Part shown: positions 26,821 to 36,216 of the stretch, piece after piece
Layout: each line of letters opens with the position of its first letter
Position numbering within the stretch: the stretch's first letter is position 1
NCBI GenBank assembly: GCA_010672925.1
Contig: JAAHFP010000012.1
Span: forward strand, 217,252-281,251
Reading direction: 5' to 3'
Origin: Symploca sp. SIO1C2
GTDB taxonomy: Bacteria > Cyanobacteriota > Cyanobacteriia > Cyanobacteriales > Coleofasciculaceae
Length of the DNA stretch: 64,000 nt
Program-made: the position numbers and the translations under genes
The notes under the pieces: generated by a model
The model's database searches: none
What the model saw: only the letters and a program-made list of their open reading frames with translations
Told to the model about the DNA's origin: nothing

Positions 26821-26923
26821 GGTTACTTAACAAACTATCTTTACTATGGTAAAACAGCAACCGAGAAATGTAAAGCCGTCCTAGAATGACGGGGTTTAAA
26901 ACCCAAAATTTTCGATAACAATT

Positions 26924-27376
26924 CTACGGAACTTGTTGAGCCGCAGTTGCCAAGTGATATCCCAGGGCTTTTTTCTTCATAGTCTGAAAGATATTGTAAA
27001 ACCCATTAGCACGGGAAGGGGTTAAGCTGACATTCAGACCAGTCTCTTGGATAAAATCCGGAGTAATTTCCACAATCTCGTCCGGTGTCAGTCCGTTTAA
27101 TCCTTCGATTAACAGGGCAACTAATCCTTTAACCAACTGGGCATCAGAATCTCCTTGATACCAAACCTTGCCATCTTCGAGATTGGCTGTGATAAATACC
27201 TGGGAAACACAACCAGGAACTTTATTTTCTGGAACCTTACCCGCCTCTGGCATTTCTTTGAGCTTCTTCGCATACCATAGCAGCTGTGCGTAACGCTGTT
27301 TCGGGTCTTGCCGCCGCTTGAAGCGATCAACAATACGGGCAAGAGAATCTGGTAAAGGATTGGAGGTTGTTGGCAT
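26924..27376 (-). CDS. sufE: SufE-family cysteine desulfurase sulfur acceptor
   Basis: SufE accepts persulfide sulfur from SufS for iron-sulfur cluster assembly. The active cysteine is in KVPGCVSQVF (about C56 of a 150-residue protein), and the family C-terminal NGFYNIFQTMKKKAL is present. I start at the ATG at 27376 in place of a TTG two codons upstream. The suf operon is not adjacent, which is common in cyanobacteria. Confidence 0.92.
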   Translation of the reverse strand: MPTTSNPLPDSLARIVDRFKRRQDPKQRYAQLLWYAKKLKEMPEAGKVPENKVPGCVSQVFITANLEDGKVWYQGDSDAQLVKGLVALLIEGLNGLTPDEIVEITPDFIQETGLNVSLTPSRANGFYNIFQTMKKKALGYHLATAAQQVP

Positions 27377-27688
27377 ACCCAATTTTTAAGCAATCTTAAC
27401 TAAGCATATCTGATCCTAACAAGGCTTGGACTTTCGTGAACTGTTTCGGAGGGTTCCAAGGAAAGCTGACTGGTTTCTCATTTTCTTTTTCGACGTGGTA
27501 CTTTATTCTGTTGCCTGGGGTAAAAGAAATTTTGGGTGGGATTTCTTGAGTTTTGTATCCAAAAATTATCAGTTCTCTATTCTTCCTCAACTCCTGAGCT
27601 TTCCAACTCCCCCGCTCCTCCGCTCCTCCGCTCCCCACCCTTTTTTTCCTCACCCTGTTGCCTGGTTCGTCAGACGCTTATTATTCAA

Positions 27689-28342
27689 ATGACTAATGAT
27701 AAATTATCTCATCTCCCTTGGTTATCGCTGTTACGTCAGCAGCGTGCAATTGCCGTAATTCGCTCATCTAGTCCATTGTTGGGGCGTCAAATGGCACAAG
27801 CGGTGGCAGAGGGAGGAATATCTCTGATTGAAATTACCTGGAATACTAGTCAAGCTCCCGAATTAATCAGTCAACTACGCTCGGATTTACCCACTTGTAT
27901 CATTGGTACTGGCACAATCTTAAACCAAAAACAGTTACACCAAGCGATCGCGGCAGGAGCCCAGTTTATCTTTACTCCCCATGTAGACAGCAAACTAATT
28001 GAGGTAGCAGTAGCAGAGGAGATACCCATCATACCGGGAGCCTTCTCCCCTACGGAAATTGTTACTGCTTGGCAGGCTGGTGCTAGTTGCGTTAAAGTGT
28101 TCCCCATTCAGGCATTAGGTGGGGCAAGTTACATCAAAGCTTTACAAGGCCCCCTCGGTTCTATTCCTTTGATTCCCACTGGTGGTGTAACGTTAGATAA
28201 TGCCGGAGAATTGATCACAACTGGTGCGATCGCGGTTGGTCTTGCTGGAGATTTGTTTCCTCAAACTCTGATTGCTGATGGTGATTGGCAGGCTATTTCC
28301 CAAAGAGCCAAATCTCTCAGGCAGAGATTGTCGTTGATTTGA
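27689..28342 (+). CDS. eda: KDPG / 4-hydroxy-2-oxoglutarate aldolase
   Basis: This class-I aldolase splits 2-keto-3-deoxy-6-phosphogluconate in the Entner-Doudoroff route, or related 2-keto acids. The 217-residue protein has the conserved ISLIEITWNT, GTGTILN, FTPHVD and CVKVFPIQALGG motifs; the lysine in CVKVFP forms the Schiff base. I start at the ATG at 27689 because the 51 codons upstream are low-complexity intergenic repeat sequence. No edd gene is nearby. Confidence 0.9.
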   Translation: MTNDKLSHLPWLSLLRQQRAIAVIRSSSPLLGRQMAQAVAEGGISLIEITWNTSQAPELISQLRSDLPTCIIGTGTILNQKQLHQAIAAGAQFIFTPHVDSKLIEVAVAEEIPIIPGAFSPTEIVTAWQAGASCVKVFPIQALGGASYIKALQGPLGSIPLIPTGGVTLDNAGELITTGAIAVGLAGDLFPQTLIADGDWQAISQRAKSLRQRLSLI

Positions 28343-28454
28343 GGTGGTAGGTGGTGGGTGGTAGGTATAAATTTGAGTGATGCGGTGCGTTACGCTTTGC
28401 GACGCTGGTGGCGAAATATTGCTTAACATTGGGTAAAAAAACCACAGTAAATAT

Positions 28455-28601
28455 GTAGGGGCGGGTTCGCCCGAAACTGGGCAATAAGAGCGATAATTTA
28501 GCCAAACCCGTCCCGGCTGCTCCGACACTGATTTTTCCACCGGGGCGGGTTTAGTTCATTGGCTGGTTGAACCGAAAGGTTTTAGGTGAACCCGCCCCTA
28601 C
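28455..28601. mobile_element. 147-bp MITE-like element with GTAGGGGCGGGTT ends
   Basis: The ends GTAGGGGCGGGTTCGCC and GGTGAACCCGCCCCTAC are inverted repeats with 16 of 17 matching positions. An inner unit (CCCGTCCCGGCTG, then GGGGCGGGTTTAG) repeats the same GC-rich word. It lies in the gap between eda and mgdA. Shorter relatives are at about 17411 and 17898. Confidence 0.65.
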
Positions 28602-28741
28602 CATATGACGATATAATTGTTCTCTCTCAGCGTCCCATACATGTAAACAAATATTAATTTCGCCACCAGCATCCGCTTTGCTAACGCACCCTAAGATAGA
28701 TAAATTTTTTCCCAGACAATTACCTAAAACCTGAGCTATTT

Positions 28742-30157
28742 TCAGCCACGATTCAGGACTTGAGTACCTTGATGCACGGTTTTAACCCATTTTAACCTTT
28801 TAGGACGTACAGACATCCGAGCAGTAGTACTAGCCATCACCAAAAACCAGTGGATTAGATAAAAGTTGCCCCGTAGAGTCTGCCAAAAAATGACCAGGAG
28901 TTGGGAGAAAGTAAGACGTTTGTCTATGCGGGTACGACGTAATCCCAAGAACATGCCGATTAAAGGGAAAGTGAGACTAAGCCCAGTGAAAGGAGTAAGG
29001 ATGGGTAGACGATTACGAGCGATCGCCATGAGCAAATCCGGTACCATGGCAGCAGGCAGCAGATATTGTATGAAGAGGAAGCCGAACAAATCCAGCGCTT
29101 TTCCTATACCCAGACGATGATTGGCAATTAGACGCCAATAGTCTAAATAGCGCTGGTATCCCCCTTCTGCCCAGCGGCTACGCTGATGCCAGAGTGATAA
29201 AGCGCTGGTAACACCTTCTTCTTCCACAGGGGGATAGCGAAGAAAGTGAATCTTCCAGTTGTTGAGGTGCAACCTTAAGGTCAAATCTAAATCATCGGTG
29301 ATCGTTTGCTCATTCCAGTTGCCACATTGTTCTAAGGCAGTGCGCCGTACAAATTGACCGTTGCCCCGTAGTTCACCAACGCCACCAAGGGCTATACGTT
29401 GCTCTTGTATAAAACCATCAAGAGCCATTTCTGCCATTTGTCCTTTTGTCCAAAAATTCAATGAGCTATTAGCAATCGCTTTGCGCACCTGCACTGCTCC
29501 TATAGACTCTTGCTCAAACAAAGGCAAAACACGCTTGAGTAAATCCTTAGGCACATGGGCATCAGCATCAAATACTCCTACAACCTCTCCTTTAGTCAGG
29601 GGTAGCACCTGATTAAGTGCTCCTGATTTCCCACCACCGGCATCAGCAGCTCGATGCAGTACCTTCAGTTGCTCGTATTTGGTAGCCAGCTGATCTAAGA
29701 GAACAGGTGTTTGGTCAGTGCTATGGTCATCAATCACCCAAAGCTCATACTTATCTTTTGGGTAATCTAAATTACATAGCATTTCCACTAAATTCTGGAT
29801 CACAGTTTCCTCATTCTTAGCCGCAACTAGCAAGGAAACCTCAGGAAAATTGGCTTGCTCTTGATCACAGAGGGGTTTAGGTGTTGGTAAGGGTCTAGCT
29901 CGGAATAACCTGAACACATGAATCATCAGGATCGTCATCAAACCCCAAACAAACCAGGAACCCCAGGATACTAAATGTAGGGTAATAGTACCACCCCAAA
30001 TAAGCGTTAACGTCAAAGCCGCTTTACGTCTGCGTCCTTCTTGTCCATGCAAGAAGAAGTCACTTTTAAAATCATCATCTGACAACTCAGACAACAGAGA
30101 GCTAATCGGGTCAATCTCACTCCCAGCATCATTTTCTGACCATGAATTCTCCGGCAT
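28742..30157 (-). CDS. mgdA: Beta-monoglucosyldiacylglycerol synthase (GT2)
   Basis: This 471-residue membrane glycosyltransferase closely resembles Synechocystis Sll1377, which transfers glucose from UDP-glucose to diacylglycerol, the first step of cyanobacterial galactolipid synthesis. GT2 motifs are VFDADAHVP (197-199), TITDDLDL (287-290) and QRSRW (325-329). There are two N-terminal and about three C-terminal membrane helices. The N-terminus, with acidic LLSELSDDD followed by GRRRKAALTLTLIWGG, is typical. In cyanobacteria an epimerase (MgdE) acts next; it is not adjacent. Confidence 0.92.
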   Translation of the reverse strand: MPENSWSENDAGSEIDPISSLLSELSDDDFKSDFFLHGQEGRRRKAALTLTLIWGGTITLHLVSWGSWFVWGLMTILMIHVFRLFRARPLPTPKPLCDQEQANFPEVSLLVAAKNEETVIQNLVEMLCNLDYPKDKYELWVIDDHSTDQTPVLLDQLATKYEQLKVLHRAADAGGGKSGALNQVLPLTKGEVVGVFDADAHVPKDLLKRVLPLFEQESIGAVQVRKAIANSSLNFWTKGQMAEMALDGFIQEQRIALGGVGELRGNGQFVRRTALEQCGNWNEQTITDDLDLTLRLHLNNWKIHFLRYPPVEEEGVTSALSLWHQRSRWAEGGYQRYLDYWRLIANHRLGIGKALDLFGFLFIQYLLPAAMVPDLLMAIARNRLPILTPFTGLSLTFPLIGMFLGLRRTRIDKRLTFSQLLVIFWQTLRGNFYLIHWFLVMASTTARMSVRPKRLKWVKTVHQGTQVLNRG

Positions 30158-30225
30158 AGGTTACTTAGTTTGACTATTCAAAATTATTAATAACCATCAA
30201 GTAACTGGTTGTTGACAAAAATAGA

Positions 30226-30266
30226 AACATCCGCTTCCAATACTTGGAAAGCGGTCTTTTGATGTT
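30226..30266. terminator. Hairpin in the mgdA-serS divergent gap
   Basis: CCGCTTCCAA and TTGGAAAGCGG pair with one bulge around a TAC loop (30231-30254). Outer AACATC and GATGTT extend the stem, and TCTTTT follows on the plus strand. The shape is terminator-like, yet it lies upstream of both flanking genes, so it could be an attenuator in the mgdA leader or a remnant. Function is uncertain. Confidence 0.4.
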
Positions 30267-30356
30267 ATGAGCCCAGTTTTATATGATGTTGTCGTAAAGT
30301 AATTATACCTAATATTGCTGATATTTTTATATTTTATTAATAATTTTTTGAACACC

Positions 30357-30404
30357 GTTCCCTATTCCCCATTCCCCATTCCCCATTCCCTATTCCCTGA
30401 AAAA
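30357..30404. repeat. Heptamer array (CCCATTC/CCTATTC)
   Basis: About six units of a CCCATTC type lie about 140 bases upstream of serS, in the 385-base divergent gap with mgdA. Two HIP1 octamers lie between the array and serS. No gene is present in the gap. Confidence 0.8.
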
Positions 30405-30512
30405 ATTGTACTTTGAGAACAAACTATGGCAGATTGGTATTGGTGTACACTAGTATTCTCAAGCGATCGCTAGCCTCTTAAGGTAACTGTTAAATCCGTA
30501 TTGAGAAGCTAA

Positions 30513-31826
<1,314 letters not shown>

Positions 31827-31890
31827 CAGTTCCTTTGGAAGTTAGAGTGTGGGGAGTGTGGGGGGACAAGGAAGATATTTATGCTCACCA

Positions 31891-31922
31891 ATTCTAAATT
31901 CTAAATTCTAAATTCTAAATTC
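31891..31922. repeat. Heptamer array (ATTCTAA)x4
   Basis: Four perfect units lie between serS and rseP. The same unit occurs at 53715-53752 and, reversed, at 59739-59777, where it supplies stop codons of two genes. Confidence 0.85.
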
Positions 31923-31988
31923 GACCTTCTTCCTCACGCTCTACAATAAGAAAATGTCAGTTATCGTTCGACTAAAATACTATATATT

Positions 31989-33062
31989 ATGTCAATTTTG
32001 GCCGCGATCGCAGTTTTAGCAGTTTTAATCATAGTTCATGAGTTAGGTCATTTCTTGGCGGCTCGTCTGCAAGGAATCTATGCCAATCGCTTCTCTATTG
32101 GTTTTGGTCCGGTTGTTTGGAAGTATCAAGGCTCACAAACTGAATATGCACTAAGAGCCTTACCCTTAGGAGGATTTGTTGGTTTTCCTGATGATGATCC
32201 TGATAGTGATATTCCTCCCAATGATCCCAACTTACTCCGCAATCGACCAATTTTAGACAGAGCGATTGTAATTAGTGCTGGTGTGATTGCTAATTTAGTC
32301 TTTGCTTACTTGATCTTAGTTATTCAGATCAGCATGGTAGGAGTCCCAGACTTGAGCCAGCCTGGTGTTTTGGTTCCTCAAGTGGTTCCAGAAAGTAGCT
32401 TAGTCGCCACGGAAGCAGGCATCAAAGCTGGTGATGTAATTGTAGCTGTGGATGGTCAAGATTTGGGAGCAGGTCCGGCAGCAATTAAATCTTTACAGAA
32501 AAATATTCAAAACGCTTCCCAAAAATCCATCAAATTAACCATTAATCGCTCTGACAAAATCCTTTCTGTTCAAGTAACGCCAGAACTAGGGAAAGACGGC
32601 AATGGTAAAATTGGTATAGGTCTACAGGTACACAAGCGTTCTCCTAATCTTGCAGAAGCTTTCGGCAATGCTGCGGAAGAATACCAACATATTATTGTGT
32701 TAACAGCGGGAGGCTTTTGGCAACTAATTAGTAATTTTGGAGAAACCGCAGGTCAAGTTGCTGGTCCTGTTAAAATTGTCGATATTGGAGCTCAGATTGC
32801 TAGTTCAGACCCCCTAAGCCTGTTCCAATTTGCTGCCCTAATTAGCATTAACTTGGCGATTATTAATATTTTGCCTCTACCAGCACTAGACGGTGGTCAA
32901 TTAGCGTTTTTATTAGTTGAGGCAGTTCGAGGAAAGCCCTTGCCTATGGAATTTCAGCAAAATGTGATGCAAACTGGACTAGTTGTGTTATTAGGTCTAG
33001 GTATTTTCCTGATTGTTCGAGATACGGCTAATCTAGATTGGGTACAAAAGCTCTTTCAGTAA
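31989..33062 (+). CDS. rseP: Site-2-type intramembrane metalloprotease RseP
   Basis: The 357-residue membrane zinc protease has HELGHFLAAR (H17, E18, H21) in the first membrane helix and NILPLPALDGGQLAF near the C-terminus for the third ligand. One PDZ domain lies between them (about 115-205). RseP-type proteases cut transmembrane anti-sigma factors or signal peptides. The single PDZ is usual in cyanobacteria. The stop is followed at once by TTAGGTG-type heptamers. Confidence 0.93.
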   Translation: MSILAAIAVLAVLIIVHELGHFLAARLQGIYANRFSIGFGPVVWKYQGSQTEYALRALPLGGFVGFPDDDPDSDIPPNDPNLLRNRPILDRAIVISAGVIANLVFAYLILVIQISMVGVPDLSQPGVLVPQVVPESSLVATEAGIKAGDVIVAVDGQDLGAGPAAIKSLQKNIQNASQKSIKLTINRSDKILSVQVTPELGKDGNGKIGIGLQVHKRSPNLAEAFGNAAEEYQHIIVLTAGGFWQLISNFGETAGQVAGPVKIVDIGAQIASSDPLSLFQFAALISINLAIINILPLPALDGGQLAFLLVEAVRGKPLPMEFQQNVMQTGLVVLLGLGIFLIVRDTANLDWVQKLFQ

Positions 33063-33099
33063 GGTATTAGGTGTTAGGTGTTAGGTGGTAGGTTTTAGA

Positions 33100-33429
33100 C
33101 AATGGTGACAAGTTAAGGTGAAACCCTTATCTCACCTGGGGTTCAAACCCCAGGCTAATAGCTCAAGTCATCTAAAGATGACTAATATCATGTCCGGGAA
33201 ATGACTTACGATATAACTTAAATGCACCAAATAAATGGAAAAAAATTTGAGGTTGTGTGCGCTGTCAATTTTATCGTAAGTAATTAATCAAACATGATAT
33301 AAATTAAGGTAAAGCCGAAAAATTTAGTCCATTTTAATGGACTTAAGCTATTAGCCTTGGATTTGAATCCAAGGTGGGTGAGGCCATCCGGCTAGCCAAC
33401 TATGTCTAAGCTTAAGTTGACACCAATGC
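33100..33429. mobile_element. Palindrome-module element, copy 1 (interrupted)
   Basis: The copy starts CAATGGTGACAAGTTAAGG and ends CTTAAGTTGACACCAATG. Inside are four hairpins in order: CCTGGGGTTCAAACCCCAGG, AGTCATCTAAAGATGACT, AGTCCATTTTAATGGACT and CCTTGGATTTGAATCCAAGG. Between hairpins 2 and 3 it is split by a 114-bp element (33186-33299). Without the insert and the duplicated TAA it is about 213 bp, matching the intact copy at 38092-38305 in reverse orientation. It fills much of the rseP-nth gap and encodes no protein. Confidence 0.85.
33186..33299. mobile_element. 114-bp MITE nested in the palindrome element, TAA duplication
   Basis: The ends are TATCATGTCCGGGAAATGAC and a complementary TTAATCAAACATGATA; pairing continues to inner CTTACGATA / TATCGTAAG, about 28 bp in all. 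TAA flanks both sides. The intact copy of the host element has one TAA at this point, so TAA is a 3-bp target duplication. Confidence 0.85.
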
Positions 33430-33481
33430 CAAATGCTTTTCCCCTACATCAAATTTTCGACTTTTGTTGACATGTCCTATT

Positions 33482-33521
33482 AATTCCCAATTCCCAATTC
33501 CCAATTCCCAATTCCCAATTC
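33482..33521. repeat. Heptamer array (AATTCCC)x5 abutting nth
   Basis: Five to six units end six bases before the GTG start of nth. The unit has no stop codon in any frame, which leaves a false N-terminal extension of nth (NSQFPIP-type peptide) open. Confidence 0.85.
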
Positions 33522-33526
33522 TCACC

Positions 33527-34189
33527 GTGAGTATTACCCGTAAATGGTCTGCTAAGCAGAAACGTTCTTTAGAGATTCTGATTCGCCTCAAGCAACTTTA
33601 CCCCGAAGCTACCTGTACTTTAAACTACCAATCACCAGTACAGCTTTTGGTAGCAACGATTCTCTCTGCTCAATGTACCGATGAGAGGGTAAATCAAGTA
33701 ACCCCAGAGTTGTTTGAGCAATTTCCTGATGCAGTAGCTTTGGCCAATGCGGAGATAGAAGTGTTGGAAAACTTAGTGCGTTCCACTGGTTTCTATCGCA
33801 ACAAGGCGAAAAATATTCAAGGATCCTGTCGCTTGATTGTAGAGAAGTTTAACGGTGAAGTGCCACAGCGGATGGAAGAATTACTGGAACTGCCAGGGGT
33901 TGCTCGTAAAACAGCAAATGTGGTTTCGGCTCATGCTTATGGTATTAATCAAGGTGTTACTGTCGATACTCACGTTAAACGTTTAACTCGACGCCTAGGT
34001 TTAACTGAGCATCAAGACCCTATTCGTATTGAGCGAGATTTAATACGACTGTTACCCCAAGAAGATTGGGAAAATTGGTCGATTCGACTAATTTATCATG
34101 GTCGAGCAATTTGTAAGGCACGAAAACCGGAGTGCAATGCTTGTATTTTGGTAGATTTGTGCCCTAGTGCAGATTTGCCGGAGGAATGA
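33527..34189 (+). CDS. nth: Endonuclease III
   Basis: This base-excision-repair glycosylase/AP lyase removes oxidised pyrimidines. The helix-hairpin-helix LPGVARKTANVV holds the catalytic lysine, and VDTHVKRL holds the aspartate. The 4Fe-4S loop is C-x6-C-x2-C-x5-C (CKARKPECNACILVDLC). I choose the GTG at 33527 (protein MSITRKWSAKQ, 220 residues). A frame start at 33464 would encode the heptamer array as its N-terminus and is rejected. Confidence 0.93.
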   Translation: MSITRKWSAKQKRSLEILIRLKQLYPEATCTLNYQSPVQLLVATILSAQCTDERVNQVTPELFEQFPDAVALANAEIEVLENLVRSTGFYRNKAKNIQGSCRLIVEKFNGEVPQRMEELLELPGVARKTANVVSAHAYGINQGVTVDTHVKRLTRRLGLTEHQDPIRIERDLIRLLPQEDWENWSIRLIYHGRAICKARKPECNACILVDLCPSADLPEE

Positions 34190-34210
34190 TATCGTACAAA
34201 TGGTTTATCT

Positions 34211-34265
34211 CAGACAAGGGAATGGCTGCTATCCCCTTGTCCTAATAGCCTTGGTGGTTGCTGTA
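34211..34265. mobile_element. Right half of a TATAGCA-family element
   Basis: GACAAGGG, CCCCTTGTCCTAA and CCTTGGTGGTTGCTGTA match the right half of the 96-bp elements at 21679 and 22769. The left end is absent. It ends at the 3' end of the LptC-like gene. Confidence 0.6.
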
Positions 34266-35510
34266 CTATGGAATAATCTCTGTCACAACCCTCTCACCCG
34301 CACGACTCTTAACCACAATACTTTTATCCTCAAGTCTTCCTACTGCTGTCTCACCTTTGGTATTAAATACCGGATCAGTTTGTCGGTAGATCACATTACC
34401 CGACGCCTGAACATTCTGAGTGGGAATATCCCACCTGAGACGATTAGCGTAGAGTTGGGATTGATTGCGGCTACCGATGCCTTGAGTTCCACCAGTCAAA
34501 TTAGCAACTTCTCGCTCCAAATCTACTTCACCCTGGTTGGCAGTAAGTGTAACTTGTTCTTGCTGATGGAGGATTTGGATTGGTTGATCTGAAATTACTG
34601 TTTCCTTGTTTAAGTCCCAGATAGTGGAATTACTCGACATCAATAGGGGTGGTTTTACTGAGGTCAGCTGAACATTTTTTTTCAAGGTTGCTATCTTGGT
34701 CTTCAGGTTAACTTCAGACTTATCCGCCTCCACTCGTTCCGTTACCTGCTTGTTTTTGTAGCGTTCCATTTTTAGGCGCTTGTCTCCAGTGAGTTTCTGC
34801 TCTTTAACGTGCCAAACTAAATGCTCCGTTTTCATGTGTAGGTTTGGCTCTTTGGAGATGGCTGTAACTTGACTGAGTAATTCTAGCTGCTGCTTGCGAC
34901 TAAGATATCGCCCTTCTTTTGCTGATACCTGAATTTGTTTTGGGGGATTGTCCTTAACATCTTGGGGAACAAGGTTATCTTTAATATTGTTACGGACAAG
35001 GTTACCTTTGAGATTATTACGGACAATTAATAAATCTTCCTGAGGACGCCACTCTAATTCATCACCCTGAAAAATAGCACCGTTGCGGATATCCTTAGCA
35101 GTGATCTCTCCTTTGAGGTAGATTTTTTCCCCATCTTCTTGAATTTCCCCACTTTTGGCTGACACCTTGAGAATCTTTTCCCCATCTTGAAACAAGTCAC
35201 CCGTTGGTTCTTCAATGCGAGCTAGTTTTTTATCTTTAGTGTAAACTGCTTGCTTAGCCTTGACTTGCCAAACAGGACGTCCCTGTTTATCAAAATTATC
35301 TAGGGTGATATTATTAAAAACGAGGCTGCCTTCAATTTCTGTAGCAGCAGTGTCTTGTTGAATTTTTCTTGAAGTTTGATTTTGGGTATTACAGGCAGAT
35401 AGTAACCCAAAGGAGAAAAGAGCAAATATCAACGCCAAAGAGCGTTGAACCTTTGCCCTTTCTTTTCGTTTTTGTCTCAAAGGGACTGTAAATTTACTCT
35501 TCCTGCTCAT
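34266..35510 (-). CDS. LptC/LptA-like lipopolysaccharide-export protein (lipoprotein)
   Basis: The 414-residue protein starts at the ATG at 35510, which leaves a 17-base overlap with the LabA-like gene. A basic N-terminus and signal end in the lipobox LLSAC. The mature part has several OstA/LptC beta-jellyroll stretches (GEIQEDGEKIYLKGEITAKD, WDIPTQNVQASGNVIYRQTD). These form the periplasmic bridge carrying lipopolysaccharide to the outer membrane. The length of 414 suggests an LptC-LptA-like fusion, common in cyanobacteria. Residues near 160-185 contain a short tandem repeat (RNNLKGNLV, RNNIKDNLV). Confidence 0.8.
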   Translation of the reverse strand: MSRKSKFTVPLRQKRKERAKVQRSLALIFALFSFGLLSACNTQNQTSRKIQQDTAATEIEGSLVFNNITLDNFDKQGRPVWQVKAKQAVYTKDKKLARIEEPTGDLFQDGEKILKVSAKSGEIQEDGEKIYLKGEITAKDIRNGAIFQGDELEWRPQEDLLIVRNNLKGNLVRNNIKDNLVPQDVKDNPPKQIQVSAKEGRYLSRKQQLELLSQVTAISKEPNLHMKTEHLVWHVKEQKLTGDKRLKMERYKNKQVTERVEADKSEVNLKTKIATLKKNVQLTSVKPPLLMSSNSTIWDLNKETVISDQPIQILHQQEQVTLTANQGEVDLEREVANLTGGTQGIGSRNQSQLYANRLRWDIPTQNVQASGNVIYRQTDPVFNTKGETAVGRLEDKSIVVKSRAGERVVTEIIP

Positions 35511-36096
35511 GGAGAAGACCAATACCAGACAAGGGACGGTAGGAATAGTTGGTGCGAGGCATCTTTTGTACCTGTTCTTTGATGCTATCCAGGTCAATGT
35601 AGCGATCCGCTACATTAATTAGACTATCACTAGTCATCGAACGTAGACTGACTACCTCAATACGAGCTCCTCGATAACTGATAGCATCTACTGCATAGGC
35701 AAGATCCCCATCTCCGCTGACGAGTACTGCTGTGTCGTAAGAGCCAACTAAAGCCATCATGTCTACAGCAATCTCTACATCCAAATTCGCTTTTTTAGAG
35801 CCATCTGGTAACTGAACTAAATCTTTGGCGATTACCCGGTAACCGTTACGGCGCATCCAGAGCAAAAAGCCTTGTTGCTTCTCGTTAGTGCGGTCAACTC
35901 CAGTATAAAAGAAAGAGCGTAGCAACCTAGAACCACCGGTCAAATGAGATAATAATTTGGTGTAGTCAATTTCAATTCCTAGTTGCAGAGCAGCATAAAA
36001 TAAATTGGAACCATCAATGAAAATGGCGACGCGACCCCGATTTTCTAAAACTTGCTCAGGCGTAAAAACGGGATCTGTATTAAAGTTATTCAACAT
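35494..36096 (-). CDS. LabA-like NYN-domain protein
   Basis: The 200-residue protein is a PIN-like NYN predicted RNase with acidic residues in AIFIDGSNLFYAAL, NLDVEIAVDMM and VSGDGDLAYAVD. It is near-identical in layout to the cyanobacterial LabA family, whose founding member in Synechococcus elongatus affects circadian gene-expression amplitude. Its 3' end overlaps the LptC-like gene by 17 bases, so the two are probably co-transcribed. Confidence 0.9.
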   Translation of the reverse strand: MLNNFNTDPVFTPEQVLENRGRVAIFIDGSNLFYAALQLGIEIDYTKLLSHLTGGSRLLRSFFYTGVDRTNEKQQGFLLWMRRNGYRVIAKDLVQLPDGSKKANLDVEIAVDMMALVGSYDTAVLVSGDGDLAYAVDAISYRGARIEVVSLRSMTSDSLINVADRYIDLDSIKEQVQKMPRTNYSYRPLSGIGLLHEQEE

Positions 36097-36216
36097 GGTA
36101 GTTGTTATACCTCATTTTTTATGTTTTTTTTTGAAAAAGATTTGATACCTCCTTCCCTCAAAACCAAAAGCTTTCGTAGCTATAATTAAATCTTATAGCC
36201 AAGACGGTAAACAATC

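Larger units (their letters stand above)
25619..26905 (-). mobile_element. IS200/IS605-superfamily element with TnpB only (IS1341-like)
   Basis: The element contains tnpB but no tnpA. The right end has a hairpin CCCCA-GCC-TAAA-GGC-A-TGGGG (25629-25649), with GTTGACAACT next to it. The left end has a hairpin CCGTC / GACGG (26876-26892). These subterminal hairpins in place of inverted repeats are typical of the superfamily. Exact ends are estimated to within about 10 bases. Movement would need a TnpA supplied in trans. Confidence 0.75.

Noticed and set aside
33100..33429. Possible tRNA-like structures (GGGGTTCAAACCCC resembles a T arm)
   Set aside because: The hairpins are isolated, there is no acceptor stem or anticodon arm, and the same unit occurs in other inverted-repeat copies.
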